The notes under the pieces are model-generated. The model did no database searches and was not told the origin of the DNA. It saw nothing but the letters and a program-made list of their open reading frames with translations. Below, piece by piece: positions 1 to 7,597 of a stretch of 64,000 nt of DNA. The first letter of the stretch is position 1. The number at the start of each line of letters is the position of its first letter. The stretch lies in contig JAEWGO010000021.1 in the NCBI GenBank assembly GCA_023388255.1, positions 129,083 through 193,082 of the forward strand, given 5' to 3'. The position numbers were made by a program, and so were the translations under genes. The stretch comes from Pseudomonadota bacterium. Lineage in GTDB: Bacteria > Pseudomonadota > Gammaproteobacteria > Xanthomonadales > Rhodanobacteraceae.

Positions 1-1
1 G

Positions 2-523
2 GTCGGCAAGCTCGATCAGAAGAAGCTCATCGACGCGGGGCAGGTCGATGCCGCAGTCGCGGCGGCGCTCAAGCCGGTGCAGGACAAGTTCGACGCCGAG
101 GCCAAGCGGGCCGCGACGCTGGAGCAGCAGCTGCACAGCGAGATCGTCGGCGGGTCGTTTGCCCGTTCGAAGTTCATCGCCGAAAAGCTCGCGATTCCAG
201 CCGACATGGTGCAGGCCGCATTCGGCAATCGGTTTGAGATCGCCGAAGGGAAGCTCAAGGCGACGGGCGTAGACGGCAATCCGGTGTTCAGCCGGAAGAA
301 TCCGGGCGCGCCAGCCGACTTCGACGAAGCGCTGGAAATCCTCGTGGACCAGTACCCGCACAAGGACTCGATCCTGAAGGCGGATCAGAAAGGCGGCTCC
401 GGCGCGCCAGCTAATAGCGGCGGTCAGAGCGGCAAGCAATCCATCAATCGAGCTGCATTCGAGGCGCTTGAGCCGTCCGGCCGAAGCGACTTTATCTCGA
501 AGGGCGGCGTGGTCACCGACTAG
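2..523 (+). CDS. Phage scaffold-like protein, partial (5' end outside window)
   Basis: The reading frame is open from base 2, so the N-terminus lies upstream. The 173 visible residues are rich in Lys, Glu and Ala with a helical, probably coiled-coil start (residues about 1-50). The tail is Gly/Ser/Gln-rich and ends in a short conserved-looking segment (FEALEPSGRSDFISKGG). The composition, and the position 20 bp before the coat gene, fit a capsid scaffolding or assembly protein. It resembles the phage family I know as DUF6651, but I cannot verify that name. The C-terminal motif before the coat gene is typical of these proteins. Confidence 0.7.
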   Translation, partial: VGKLDQKKLIDAGQVDAAVAAALKPVQDKFDAEAKRAATLEQQLHSEIVGGSFARSKFIAEKLAIPADMVQAAFGNRFEIAEGKLKATGVDGNPVFSRKNPGAPADFDEALEILVDQYPHKDSILKADQKGGSGAPANSGGQSGKQSINRAAFEALEPSGRSDFISKGGVVTD

Positions 524-543
524 TCGACGCGAGGTTCATCAGT

Positions 544-1692
544 ATGGCTAACACCCTCACCGGCATCATCCCCACCCTCTACGAGGCGCTCAACACCATT
601 TCGCGCGAAATGGTCGGCATGATCCCGGCCGTTCGCCGTGACAGCAATGCCGAGCGCGCCGCTGTCGGCCAGACCGTGCGCGTACCGCTCGGCGAATCCG
701 GCGCCCTGGAAGACATCACGCCCGGCGTGACGCCGGCAAACAGCGGCGATACGACCGTCGGCTATACGGACATCACGATCACGAAGTCCAAGGCGGCGCC
801 CGTTCGCTGGAACGGCGAGGAACAGCGCGCGGTCGGCACGGCTGGCGTCTACAACCAGGTTCTCGCCGACCAGTTCACTGATGCGATGCGCAAACTGGTC
901 AATGCAGTCGAGATCGATTTGGCGACAGCCGGAAAGGTTGGCGCCTCCCGCGCATACGGCACCGCTGGCACTGCGCCTTTCGGCACCGCGGGCGACCTGT
1001 CCGACGTGGCGGGCGTCCTGCAGATTCTGGAAGACAACGGCGCCCCGAAGACCGACCTGCAGCTCGCGCTCGGCTCGATGGCGATGGCCAACCTCCGCGG
1101 CAAACAGTCCGTGTTGTTCAAGGTCAACGAGGCCGGCAGCTCCGACATGCTGCGCAACGGCATGACCGATCGCCTGCAGGGCTTCGCGCTCCGCAACTCG
1201 GCCGGCATCGTGACGCATACCGCCGGCACCGGCGCGGGCTACGTTACGAGCGGCTCGACCGCGGTCGGCGTCGGCAGCGTCGCGCTGGTCACCGGCACCG
1301 GCACCGTGCTTGCTGGCGATGTTGTGACGTTCGCCGCGGATGCCGCGCGCAAGTATGTCGTCGGCACCGGCGTGACCGCGCCGGGCACGATCACGCTGAA
1401 CAAGCCCGGCGCGCGCATCGTCATCCCGACCGCAAATGCGTTGACCGTTGGCGGTAGCTACACGCCGAACCTCGCGTTCTCGCGCAATGCAATCGTTCTG
1501 GCGGCGCGCGCCCCCGCAGTCCCGACCGGCGGCGACTCGGCGGATGACGCCATGACGCTGACCGATCCGCTGACCGGCATCACGTTCGAGGTGCGCGTGT
1601 ACCGCCAGTACCGTCAGGTCAAGTACGAAGTGTGCTTGGCGTGGGGCTGCTCGGCGATCAAGCCGGAGCACATCGCGACCCTCATTGGCTGA
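544..1692 (+). CDS. Major capsid protein, P22 coat protein family
   Basis: This 382-residue protein is the likely shell subunit of the phage head. The N-terminal stretch (MANTLTGIIPTLYEAL, then REMVGMIPAVRRDS) and the segment about VRVPLGESGALEDITPG are characteristic of the P22 gp5-like coat family. Residues about 225-300 form a Gly/Thr/Val-rich beta insertion, as in the P22 I-domain. The C-terminus reads VYRQYRQVKYEVCLAWGCSAIKPEHIATLIG, again typical of the family. It starts 20 bp after the scaffold-like gene and leads the head-completion operon. Annotators often label such proteins 'P22 phage major capsid protein family protein'. Confidence 0.88.
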   Translation: MANTLTGIIPTLYEALNTISREMVGMIPAVRRDSNAERAAVGQTVRVPLGESGALEDITPGVTPANSGDTTVGYTDITITKSKAAPVRWNGEEQRAVGTAGVYNQVLADQFTDAMRKLVNAVEIDLATAGKVGASRAYGTAGTAPFGTAGDLSDVAGVLQILEDNGAPKTDLQLALGSMAMANLRGKQSVLFKVNEAGSSDMLRNGMTDRLQGFALRNSAGIVTHTAGTGAGYVTSGSTAVGVGSVALVTGTGTVLAGDVVTFAADAARKYVVGTGVTAPGTITLNKPGARIVIPTANALTVGGSYTPNLAFSRNAIVLAARAPAVPTGGDSADDAMTLTDPLTGITFEVRVYRQYRQVKYEVCLAWGCSAIKPEHIATLIG

Positions 1693-1740
1693 CCTTGATA
1701 GCGCCCGAAGCAGACCGCTTCGGGCGCTGCGGAGAAGATC

Positions 1741-1899
1741 ATGGCTACACCCAAGAAGACGCAACAGAACGAGACGTCGGAGCAGACCGCTTCGGGCGCC
1801 GATGAACATTTGATCGCGATGCGTAAGGGTGGTGAGACGCTCGACGTGCATCCGTCGTGCGTTGACGCGCACAAAGCCGCGGGCTGGGTCGAGGGCTGA
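1741..1899 (+). CDS. Small phage protein, 52 aa, between coat and head-completion genes
   Basis: ATG at 1741 follows AGAAGATC closely. The product is 52 residues with a charged, disordered-looking N-terminal half (KKTQQNETSEQT) and a compact C-terminal half, DEHLIAMRKGGETLDVHPS. Tailed phages often keep a tiny gene here whose product carries this 'basic-G-G-E-x-L-x-V-H-P' motif, but I know no proven role. The spacing (48 bp after the coat gene, 2 bp before the next start) supports translation in the operon. Confidence 0.6.
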   Translation: MATPKKTQQNETSEQTASGADEHLIAMRKGGETLDVHPSCVDAHKAAGWVEG

Positions 1900-1901
1900 C
1901 C

Positions 1902-2099
1902 GTGACGACCACTGTGCGCATCACCCACGGCTCGCCGGGCGGCGACAAGCAGATCCACGCGATCCCTGTCGACGCTGGCACGGGCGAGTCGAATGGGAAT
2001 CCGGGCGTCTACATCGAACCGGGCCGATACGCCGACCTGCTGGTGCATGGCGGCCAGTGTATCCGTGTGTCCGAAGTCCAGCCCGAGGCGCAGGGCTGA
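1902..2099 (+). CDS. Small phage protein of the head region, 65 aa
   Basis: GTG start two bases after the previous stop; 65 residues. The sequence suggests a small beta-rich domain (THGSPGGDKQIHAIPVDA, GVYIEPGRYADLLVHGGQ). No family is recognised. It is in a tight late operon between the coat gene and the DnaT-like head-completion gene, so a minor structural or assembly role is likely. The GTG is chosen because it gives near-coupling to the upstream gene. Confidence 0.55.
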   Translation: MTTTVRITHGSPGGDKQIHAIPVDAGTGESNGNPGVYIEPGRYADLLVHGGQCIRVSEVQPEAQG

Positions 2100-2101
2100 C
2101 G

Positions 2102-2578
2102 ATGGCGCTCATCGTCGAAAATGGCACCGGCAAGCCCGACGCGGACAGCTATGTCTCCGTCGCGGACGCCAGCGCCTATCACTCGGCGATGGGCAACCTC
2201 GCGTGGGCCGATCTCGATGTGCTGGTCATGGAAGCGGCCTTGCGCCGCGCGACGCAGTACCTCGACACGCGGCATCAGTTCGCCGGCGATCCGCTGACCA
2301 GCACGCAGGCGCTGGCATGGCCGCGTGACGTCGCGCCATGGCCGGTCAAGCGCGTGCAGGATGCGTGCTGCGAACTCGCCCTGCGGGCATCCACCGGCGC
2401 TCTGTACGCCGACCAGGGCGATGCGCCCGTCACCGAGGAAACCGTCGGCCCGATCACCGTGAAATACGGAGCAGGGCAGAACGGTGGTCAGACGCGCTTC
2501 GCCGTCGTCGATGATCTCCTGCGCGGGCTGCTGCGCGTCTCCGGCCGCATGACGCTCCGCTTGGAGCGCGCCTCGTGA
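2102..2578 (+). CDS. Head-tail connector, 'putative DnaT-like ssDNA-binding' family
   Basis: 158 residues from the ATG at 2102, 2 bp after the previous stop; longer upstream extensions of the frame overlap other genes and are rejected. The N-terminus MALIVENGTGKPDADSYVSV with the following ADASAYHSAMG and ALRRATQYLDTRH is typical of a phage head-completion family named after a weak resemblance to DnaT. Members sit right after the coat gene and are thought to bridge portal and tail; ssDNA binding is not established. It overlaps the next gene by 4 bp (GTGA). Confidence 0.75.
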   Translation: MALIVENGTGKPDADSYVSVADASAYHSAMGNLAWADLDVLVMEAALRRATQYLDTRHQFAGDPLTSTQALAWPRDVAPWPVKRVQDACCELALRASTGALYADQGDAPVTEETVGPITVKYGAGQNGGQTRFAVVDDLLRGLLRVSGRMTLRLERAS

Positions 2579-2907
2579 CCGGATTCAACTATGCGCGCAT
2601 CGCTGCATCGGCGGGTCGGCTGCTCGAACGCTTCGGGCAGGTGATGACGTTCTCGCGCACTGCGCCGGATGGCGCCGTCAGCACGTTCACGGCTGTCGCG
2701 GTGGTCGCAGCGACCGTCAAGCACGCGCTTGGCGATTCCGGCATTGCCGTCGGCGACGACAAGCTGCTGGTCGACGCGACCGTGAAGCCCGAAGCCGGCG
2801 ATCGCGTCGCCTACAACGGTGGATCACGCGTCATCGTGGATCCGGTCGTCACACTCAATCCGGCCGGCACCCGCGTACTGGTCGAGTGCTACGCGAGGGC
2901 GGGCTGA
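2575..2907 (+). CDS. Head closure / head-tail stopper-like protein
   Basis: 110 residues, GTG start overlapping the previous stop by 4 bp. The predicted fold is mostly beta (VSTFTAVAVVAATVKHALG, DDKLLVDATVKPEAGDRV, GGSRVIVDPVVTLNPAG), like the stopper proteins that follow connector genes in siphoviruses. The sequence gives no catalytic motif. The assignment rests mainly on size, predicted fold and gene order. Confidence 0.6.
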   Translation: MTGFNYARIAASAGRLLERFGQVMTFSRTAPDGAVSTFTAVAVVAATVKHALGDSGIAVGDDKLLVDATVKPEAGDRVAYNGGSRVIVDPVVTLNPAGTRVLVECYARAG

Positions 2908-3371
2908 TGACGACGTTCTCCGTCGCCCTCGACGACGCCAAGGCGCGCGCGATGCTTGATCGCGTCGCCAAGGTCGGGTCGGGCGCGAAGACGATGCGCG
3001 CCGTGTCGCTCGTGCTGCGCAACCTCACCCATGAGGCGTTTCGCGATGGCGCGGCGAACTGGCCGCCGCTGTCGCCGGCTACGCTCGCGGCACGTGCGCG
3101 CAAGGGAAATCACAGCAAACAGCCACTGATCGCCACCGGCGCGATGTACGCCAGTATCGAAGCTAGCAACACCGACACAGAAGCCAGTGTCTCCGTTGGC
3201 GATGGCCTCCCCGACGCGCGCGCTTGGTACAACCAGTTCGGCACGTTGCGCGCGCCGGCGCGCCCATTCCTGCCGATCACCAACTTCGGCACGCCGAACC
3301 CGACGCAAGCGTGGCTCGATGCGGTGATGGAGCCGGTACGCAAGGAAATGGCGGAGGCCGTCGAGGCATGA
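2907..3371 (+). CDS. Phage virion morphogenesis / HK97 gp10-like tail completion protein
   Basis: 154 residues. The ATG at 2907 shares its A with the previous TGA, so translation is coupled. An Arg/Lys-rich helical middle (VLRNLTHEAFRDGA, LAARARKGNHSK) is followed by LIATGAMYASI and the HxG-type motif YNQFGTLRAPARPFLPI, which is the signature of gp10/virion-morphogenesis tail-completion proteins. It probably helps join the tail to the head. It is followed by an overlapping start (ATGA) at 3368. Confidence 0.72.
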   Translation: MTTFSVALDDAKARAMLDRVAKVGSGAKTMRAVSLVLRNLTHEAFRDGAANWPPLSPATLAARARKGNHSKQPLIATGAMYASIEASNTDTEASVSVGDGLPDARAWYNQFGTLRAPARPFLPITNFGTPNPTQAWLDAVMEPVRKEMAEAVEA

Positions 3372-3808
3372 ACGCGCGCCTGTCCATCGCCGCCATCGCT
3401 GCGCACCTGCGCACGCTGCCTGCGCTCGCCGGCATCCGGATCGGCACCGGCTACGACCGCGACTACCTGACCGCGTTTGCCAAGACATGGCCGGCCGTTT
3501 GGATCGCTGCGCAGCGTATGACGCGCATCGACGATGGCCGTGGCTTCTCCGGCTGCTTCCGCCAGCACTGCAAGGTCGACATCGCTGTGCGCTTGGTCGT
3601 GCAGCGCTACGCCGATGGCAGCGTCGACGCCGAACAGCGCCTCAACGCACTGCACGACGCCGTCGCCGACGCGCTCAAGGACTGGACGCCGCCAGGCGCC
3701 GATGAGCCGCTGGTGTGGGAGTCCGCGCAGGACGGCGACTCCACCGAATCCCTGATGACCGCCGACCTGATTTTCAGCACCACAGTCACCTACGCGAGGG
3801 ACGCATGA
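3368..3808 (+). CDS. Tail terminator-like protein
   Basis: 146 residues, overlapping the previous gene by 4 bp. It has the pattern of tail terminator/minor tail proteins that cap the tail tube: an N-terminal helix (LSIAAIAAHLRTLPALAG), a hydrophobic core and repeated beta segments ending VDIAVRLVVQRYADG and LIFSTTVTYARDA. No catalytic motif is present. Its place between gp10-like protein and tail tube is the normal one for a terminator. Confidence 0.62.
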   Translation: MNARLSIAAIAAHLRTLPALAGIRIGTGYDRDYLTAFAKTWPAVWIAAQRMTRIDDGRGFSGCFRQHCKVDIAVRLVVQRYADGSVDAEQRLNALHDAVADALKDWTPPGADEPLVWESAQDGDSTESLMTADLIFSTTVTYARDA

Positions 3809-4014
3809 AGAACGCACCTTTCCCGCTTGAGGGCGGCAGCTATCGAGTCGTCGACGGCCAACTTGTCCGCGATGACGCCGCGACTGGCGATGCAGCGGCC
3901 GGCACGTTCGACCCCACCACGTTCGACAGCCCGCGCGCGCAGATGGATTCGTACACGCCCAAGGCCGCCGCCACCAAGAAGCCGGCTGTGCCGGCCAAGC
4001 ACACCGAGGACTGA
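3805..4014 (+). CDS. Small phage protein of the tail region, 69 aa
   Basis: ATG at 3805 overlaps the previous TGA by 4 bp. The 69-residue product starts with a short ordered segment (FPLEGGSYRVVDGQLVRD) and ends in a Lys/Ala/Pro tail (AATKKPAVPAKHTED). Small genes of this kind are common between terminator and tube genes; function unknown. Confidence 0.6.
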   Translation: MKNAPFPLEGGSYRVVDGQLVRDDAATGDAAAGTFDPTTFDSPRAQMDSYTPKAAATKKPAVPAKHTED

Positions 4015-4018
4015 CGTC

Positions 4019-5053
4019 ATGGCACAACCGAATCTGGACTTCTTCCGCAAGCGCAACCTGCTCGTCAAGGCCGAGGCCACCGAGGGCACCGACAGCGCGC
4101 CGACCGGCGCGACCGATGGCTTCCGCCTGTTCGATGGCAGCAGCTCGACCGAGTTCGATCGCGTAGACCGCCCGCTCGACAAGCCGTTCTTCGGCGGCGA
4201 CCCGTTCGTGGTCGCGAACAAGCGCGCGAAGATCGAGGGCGAGTTCGAAATCTACCCGCCGGCCACGCCGGGTGCTGCGAGCACCAGCGACGCGGACTGC
4301 GCGCGCGTCCTGCTGCCCGGCGGCATGAGTGTCGTCAAGGATGCCGTCGGCAAGACCACGCGCTACAACCCGATCAGCAGCGGCATCCCGTCGGTCACTG
4401 CGTACTGGTATCACGTGCGCCGGTTGCTCAAGGTCACCGGCGCGCGCACGTCGCTCTCCGGCATCGCCATCGAGATCGGCCAGCGCATGAAGGGCAAGGC
4501 ATCCATTCAGGGCGACTACGTCGACTGGTCGACCAGCGTGATCCCCGCCGTCACGCTGCCGAGCAAGATTCCGACTGTCGCCAGCGCACGCAACATGCGC
4601 ACCACGCTCTCCACATTGGTGCGCGGCGCCACCGCGAGCACCAATGCCACGCCGCTCGCCGATCTGCTGGTGTGGGCCAAGTCGCTCAGCGTCGATTTCG
4701 GTTCTGACCTCAAGCACAAGGAATACAGCAGCAAGTCCGTCAACCAGATCAGCGACCGCAAGCCGACCTTCTCGCTGAAGCTCGCCACGACCGACATAAC
4801 CAACGATTTCGACCCGCTCTACGTGCGCGACAACGGCATCGTGCTGGTCGCCAACGTGAAGCTGTTCGAAGTGGGCGGCACGCCGGATTCAGTGCTGACC
4901 GGCTTGTACAGCGAGCTCAACGTGCGCTGCCAGGTCGATAACGTCACCGAGACCGACATCGACGGCGACGACGGCTGGGAAATCACCGGCCCGTGCATCC
5001 CCAGCGACACCGGCGGCGACGAGTTCTACATCGGCTTCGGCGACGAGGCGTAA
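4019..5053 (+). CDS. Major tail (tube) protein
   Basis: 344 residues; ATG at 4019 is just after the previous stop. The N-terminal FFRKRNLLVKAEATEGTDSAP pattern followed by a region rich in beta strands, and a C-terminal GDDGWEITGPCIPSD segment, match the tail tube proteins that precede tail chaperones. It would polymerise around the tape measure to form the tail tube. It is preceded by the terminator pair and followed 66 bp later by the chaperone gene. Confidence 0.72.
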   Translation: MAQPNLDFFRKRNLLVKAEATEGTDSAPTGATDGFRLFDGSSSTEFDRVDRPLDKPFFGGDPFVVANKRAKIEGEFEIYPPATPGAASTSDADCARVLLPGGMSVVKDAVGKTTRYNPISSGIPSVTAYWYHVRRLLKVTGARTSLSGIAIEIGQRMKGKASIQGDYVDWSTSVIPAVTLPSKIPTVASARNMRTTLSTLVRGATASTNATPLADLLVWAKSLSVDFGSDLKHKEYSSKSVNQISDRKPTFSLKLATTDITNDFDPLYVRDNGIVLVANVKLFEVGGTPDSVLTGLYSELNVRCQVDNVTETDIDGDDGWEITGPCIPSDTGGDEFYIGFGDEA

Positions 5054-5119
5054 GCCAAACACCACCCATCACGCGCGGCCGCGTCGTGCGGCCGCGCGTA
5101 ACACCCAAGGAGAACCCCC

Positions 5120-5467
5120 ATGTCCGTATCCATGATCCAGATCGCCGAGGCCAAGACGCACCCGATCCGCGTCGACATCCAGACGTCGGTGGCGAAGGGC
5201 TACTTCATCGGCCACGCGCACGTCGTCAGCAAGACCGCGTTCGACGCGCTGCGCAATGCGGTGGTCGATGGCGAGTACGAGGGCCGCGACGAAGAGCTGC
5301 TGCGCACGATGTACGACCGCTTCGACGGCTTCGGCGATGCCGACGGCTTCGCGGAACTGCTGACCGGCAAGGCCAGTGCGTACCTGTACCCGGCCGCGAC
5401 CGCGGCGTACTTCGAGCAGTTTGGTGAGGCCCGCCGGGGAAACTCCGCGAAGCGGCGCTCGCGCTAA
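5120..5467 (+). CDS. Tail assembly chaperone, short (gpG-like) product
   Basis: 115 residues from the ATG at 5120 after a strong AAGGAG site. The protein starts with IQIAEAKTHPIRVDIQTSV and has a central acidic helix (VVDGEYEGRDEELLRTMYDRF). It ends in a basic tail. Such proteins bind the tape measure during tail assembly and are removed before the virion matures. A canonical -1 slippery heptamer lies near the 3' end of the gene, giving a longer product (see 5120-5832). Confidence 0.75.
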   Translation: MSVSMIQIAEAKTHPIRVDIQTSVAKGYFIGHAHVVSKTAFDALRNAVVDGEYEGRDEELLRTMYDRFDGFGDADGFAELLTGKASAYLYPAATAAYFEQFGEARRGNSAKRRSR

Positions 5468-5832
5468 GCGGACTCCGCGACCACTCCCCGGGCCATGACG
5501 ACGACGGCGACGACGATACCGGCGACCGCGAGGAATCGCTGGACGATTCCGACGACTCCGGCCGCGCGCTCGTCGTCGATGTCGATGTCTGGGAATGCCA
5601 CCTCGCGGCTGTCGACGTGTTCCGTCTCTGCTCGATCGCTGGCATCGGCGCCGGCATGGGCGGCATCGCGTGGACCGGTATCGAAGCGACGGAGCTGCGC
5701 GCGGCGCTCGCGCTCCGTCGTGTACGGCGAGCGGACTGGCCAGACCTCGCCGACGACGTGCACGACATGGGCAACGCCGTCGCCAGCGAGCGCAATCGAC
5801 GTGCGGCGGCAGAGGCGAAGCGGAAGGGGTGA
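5120..5832 (+). CDS. Tail assembly chaperone, long (gpG-T-like) product by -1 frameshift; DUF1799-like C-part
   Basis: Ribosomes slipping -1 at 5437-5443 would join the first 108 codons of the short chaperone to the overlapping frame and end at TGA 5830-5832, giving about 237 residues. The downstream frame has an acidic linker (HDDDGDDDTGDREESLDDSD) and then VDVWECHLAAVDVF, GIGAGMGGIAWTGIEATELRAAL. This matches the W-x(n)-F...G-x-GGx-Gx-(D/E) pattern of the DUF1799 proteins encoded by the T frame of many siphophages. The downstream frame has no good start or RBS of its own, which supports frameshift expression. Confidence 0.7.
5437..5443 (+). promoter_or_regulatory. Programmed -1 ribosomal frameshift site (G GGA AAC)
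   Basis: The heptamer GGGAAAC is in the phase X XXY YYZ relative to the chaperone frame (codons GGA AAC). Slippage would re-pair as GGG AAA in the -1 frame, which stays open to 5832; the -1 frame's upstream stop is at 5425-5427, only 12 bp before. This is nearly the lambda G/T heptamer (GGGAAAG). The 0-frame stop is at 5465, 22 bases later. Confidence 0.75.
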
Positions 5833-5885
5833 GAGAACATTCCCTCCATTCCCAAAACCGAGCCCTGAATTGAGGAAACACACCA

Positions 5886-6041
5886 ATGGAACGAACGACT
5901 GGAAGTGCACGTACGTGGTGGGACCGCATCGTGATCTGGCGCGCCGCAATGAGGCTCGCGGTCGCGCATGGCTGGCGACTCGATGAGTGCATAGAGCAGG
6001 CCGCGCAAGCGCGCGACCTGCTACATGGTGAAACGGGTTAA
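5886..6041 (+). CDS. Small phage protein, 51 aa
   Basis: ATG at 5886 is preceded by TGAGGAAACACACC, a fair ribosome site. The 51 residues form a helical, Trp/Arg-rich protein (TWWDRIVIWRAAMRLAVAHG) with an acidic-amphipathic end. It lies right after the frameshift ORF in the same direction, where lambda-type phages sometimes have a tiny extra gene. Function unknown; it could also be spurious. Confidence 0.45.
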   Translation: MERTTGSARTWWDRIVIWRAAMRLAVAHGWRLDECIEQAAQARDLLHGETG

Positions 6042-6208
6042 CTATCGATCTCGTCGTAGGTGCGCTTCAGGATCACCTGATACGCGTCGCCTATAACCTT
6101 GGCGGCATCGACTGCCCTGTCCATGTGCACGCCGGCCGCAAAGATAGCCTTGCTCTGAATCGCCGCAATCAAGATGTCTGCGGCGATTTCTTCGTTGGAT
6201 TTGCTCAC
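6038..6208 (-). CDS. Small hypothetical phage protein, 56 aa, minus strand
   Basis: On the minus strand a GTG start at 6208 follows CAGGGGTAAGAC, a plausible ribosome site. The frame encodes 56 residues with an amphipathic helical look (SNEEIAADILIAAIQSKAIF, then AAKVIGDAYQVILKRTYDE). It ends against the stop of the plus-strand ORF at 6041 (convergent, 4-bp overlap). Codon use matches neighbouring genes. No family is recognised. Confidence 0.5.
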   Translation of the reverse strand: MSKSNEEIAADILIAAIQSKAIFAAGVHMDRAVDAAKVIGDAYQVILKRTYDEIDS

Positions 6209-6545
6209 GTCTTACCCCTGAATGACCGCAATGGCGCGGCCATCTGCGAGTGTAGGACGCGAAGTCTTTCGCTGGCGTCGGCAGACTGGGTGCGCGGTCT
6301 GTAGGAGATTTCCTACGCAGGCAGTAGCCGCCGCGACCTGGTCGCTCGAATCAGGTTTCCACCGCTGATGGTTTCAAAGCGCTTGAAACTCGCGCCTCAA
6401 GCGCTCGGCGCGGGCATGGGGCAAGCTGGCCCTACCAGAGCCTGCGTCGCGAATCTGCGTGCGCAGCGCGTGCAAGCAAACGTGGTTGCAGCGCGCCGAT
6501 CGGTGTGGAATCGCCACTCGCAACGAGGAGAAAAATGGGTGGAAT
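6209..6545. other. Intergenic region with dyad-symmetric sites
   Basis: No convincing gene. It holds a 16-bp palindrome GTAGGAGATTTCCTAC (6301-6316), preceded by a half-site TGTAGGA at 6251. A second dyad has 9-bp arms AGCGCTTGA/TCAAGCGCT (6378-6386 and 6397-6405), and TTTCAA/TTGAAA surrounds its left arm. Operators or a transcript end are both possible. It lies between the convergent ends of the head-tail operon side and the minus-strand RHH gene. Confidence 0.4.
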
Positions 6546-7052
6546 CTACTTTGCGCGCTTTTTTTGAGGCCTCGGCTCGACGGGCGCGGAACCCTCTTCG
6601 AGAGAGCGGAGGGCTTGTTCGCGCGTGATGTGGACCTTTTCAACGCCGTCGTTTGATGGTCCGAAGGTGCGGTAGTTGACGAGGAACCTCTCAAGGAGTT
6701 CGGCCGCTCCATCGCCATCAACAGATGCCAGCGCTCGTGCTCTTTGAATGACATTGAGAAAGTCGGGCTCGCCGTACGGAACGAACTGGATCTCGACAGA
6801 AGTGATGCCGGGGTCAACGTCCTTCCTCGCGTTACTGATAGCGGCAATAACGTCCATCAAGCTAGCGCTCAGCGGGACGTCCAGCTTTAGGCGAAGAACA
6901 TGGACGGTCGCGGAGGCGCCGAAGCTGCCGTCAAGGCGGCTGATGATCTCGGCATTCATGGATTTGGAGGTGCGCGCAGCCTCTTCGGTCAACGCTGCAT
7001 GTAGCGCGTCGGGCATGCGTAGCGTGATTCTGGTGTAGCCATCGTCGTTCAT
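6546..7052 (-). CDS. Arc-type ribbon-helix-helix DNA-binding protein 1 (168 aa)
   Basis: The start is the ATG at 7052, which gives MNDDGYTRITLRMPDALHAAL; longer versions of the frame run into the operator DNA. Residues 8-42 form an Arc/Mnt-type RHH domain: a short beta strand (TRITLRMPD), helix A (ALHAALTEEAART) and helix B (SMNAEIISRLDGSF). The other ~120 residues are an unassigned C-terminal domain (LRLKLDVPLSASLMDVIAAI, VQFVPYGEPDFLN-type segments) with a basic end (PRPQKKRAK). It is transcribed leftwards behind RHH protein 2, with repeated GTGTCA/TGACAC half-sites just upstream. A phage repressor is likely. Confidence 0.75.
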   Translation of the reverse strand: MNDDGYTRITLRMPDALHAALTEEAARTSKSMNAEIISRLDGSFGASATVHVLRLKLDVPLSASLMDVIAAISNARKDVDPGITSVEIQFVPYGEPDFLNVIQRARALASVDGDGAAELLERFLVNYRTFGPSNDGVEKVHITREQALRSLEEGSAPVEPRPQKKRAK

Positions 7053-7072
7053 GCGCGCATTCCACCATTTTC

Positions 7073-7140
7073 GTGTCAAAAAGTCTTGACACTGTTTCCG
7101 TGTCGTGGCTTGATGTGATGATGACACGAAAGAAGTGTCA
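7073..7140. promoter_or_regulatory. Operator-like inverted half-sites GTGTCA/TGACAC upstream of RHH protein 1
   Basis: Half-sites are GTGTCA 7073-7078, TGACAC 7087-7092, GTGTC 7100-7104, TGACAC 7122-7127 and GTGTCA 7135-7140. The first two face each other with 8 bp between them; the last two face away with 7 bp between them. The cluster fills the gap between the RHH 1 start (7052) and the RHH 2 stop (7138). Its half-site differs from the TGGCGA array at 7598, so it is probably read by a different RHH protein, presumably RHH 1 itself. Confidence 0.5.
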
Positions 7141-7584
7141 TTTCTGCGCTTCTGTAATGGATGGCTGTACAAGGGGCTCGCCGACGGTCGCCCGCCGAAT
7201 GTAAGGCGGGAAATTGGGTTTCGTCTCTAGCTTGAGGAGTTCGTCATGTACTGCGGCGATCGTTCCTTCCAGGTCACTGATCTCATCAAGGTCTTGCGGA
7301 TCGGCTGCCTTAGCGTCCGACAGAAATTTTTTAGTGTCACGGTAAATCGAGTTCATGACGGCCCATCTCGCCAAGAGGTCATCTTGGGCCGGCGTCGTAT
7401 CCAGTTCGATTGTTTCGAAAGTTGCCTCAAGCCGGTGAAGAAGCTCGGCGTTCATGGAACGTCCGTTCGCTTTGGCTGCTTCGGCGAGTCTGCCGCGCAT
7501 ATCGGATCTAGGCGGAAAGCGAAGAACGAACTTGTCAGCTTCGTCGGATGGGTACGCGGACTTCTTTTCGGGGGTCTTGGCCAT
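7138..7584 (-). CDS. Arc-type ribbon-helix-helix DNA-binding protein 2 (148 aa)
   Basis: Start taken at ATG 7584 (MAKTPEKKSAYPSDEADKF). The RHH domain is residues 18-52: strand KFVLRFPPRSD, helix RGRLAEAAKANGR, helix SMNAELLHRLEATFE. A C-terminal helical region (LARWAVMNSIYRDTKKFLSD, then EGTIAAVHDELLKLE) may be for oligomerisation. It diverges from RHH protein 3, with four TGGCGA-type operators in the 133-bp gap. That arrangement is typical of an autoregulated repressor pair. Confidence 0.75.
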   Translation of the reverse strand: MAKTPEKKSAYPSDEADKFVLRFPPRSDMRGRLAEAAKANGRSMNAELLHRLEATFETIELDTTPAQDDLLARWAVMNSIYRDTKKFLSDAKAADPQDLDEISDLEGTIAAVHDELLKLETKPNFPPYIRRATVGEPLVQPSITEAQK

Positions 7585-7597
7585 GCTGCGATTGTGA

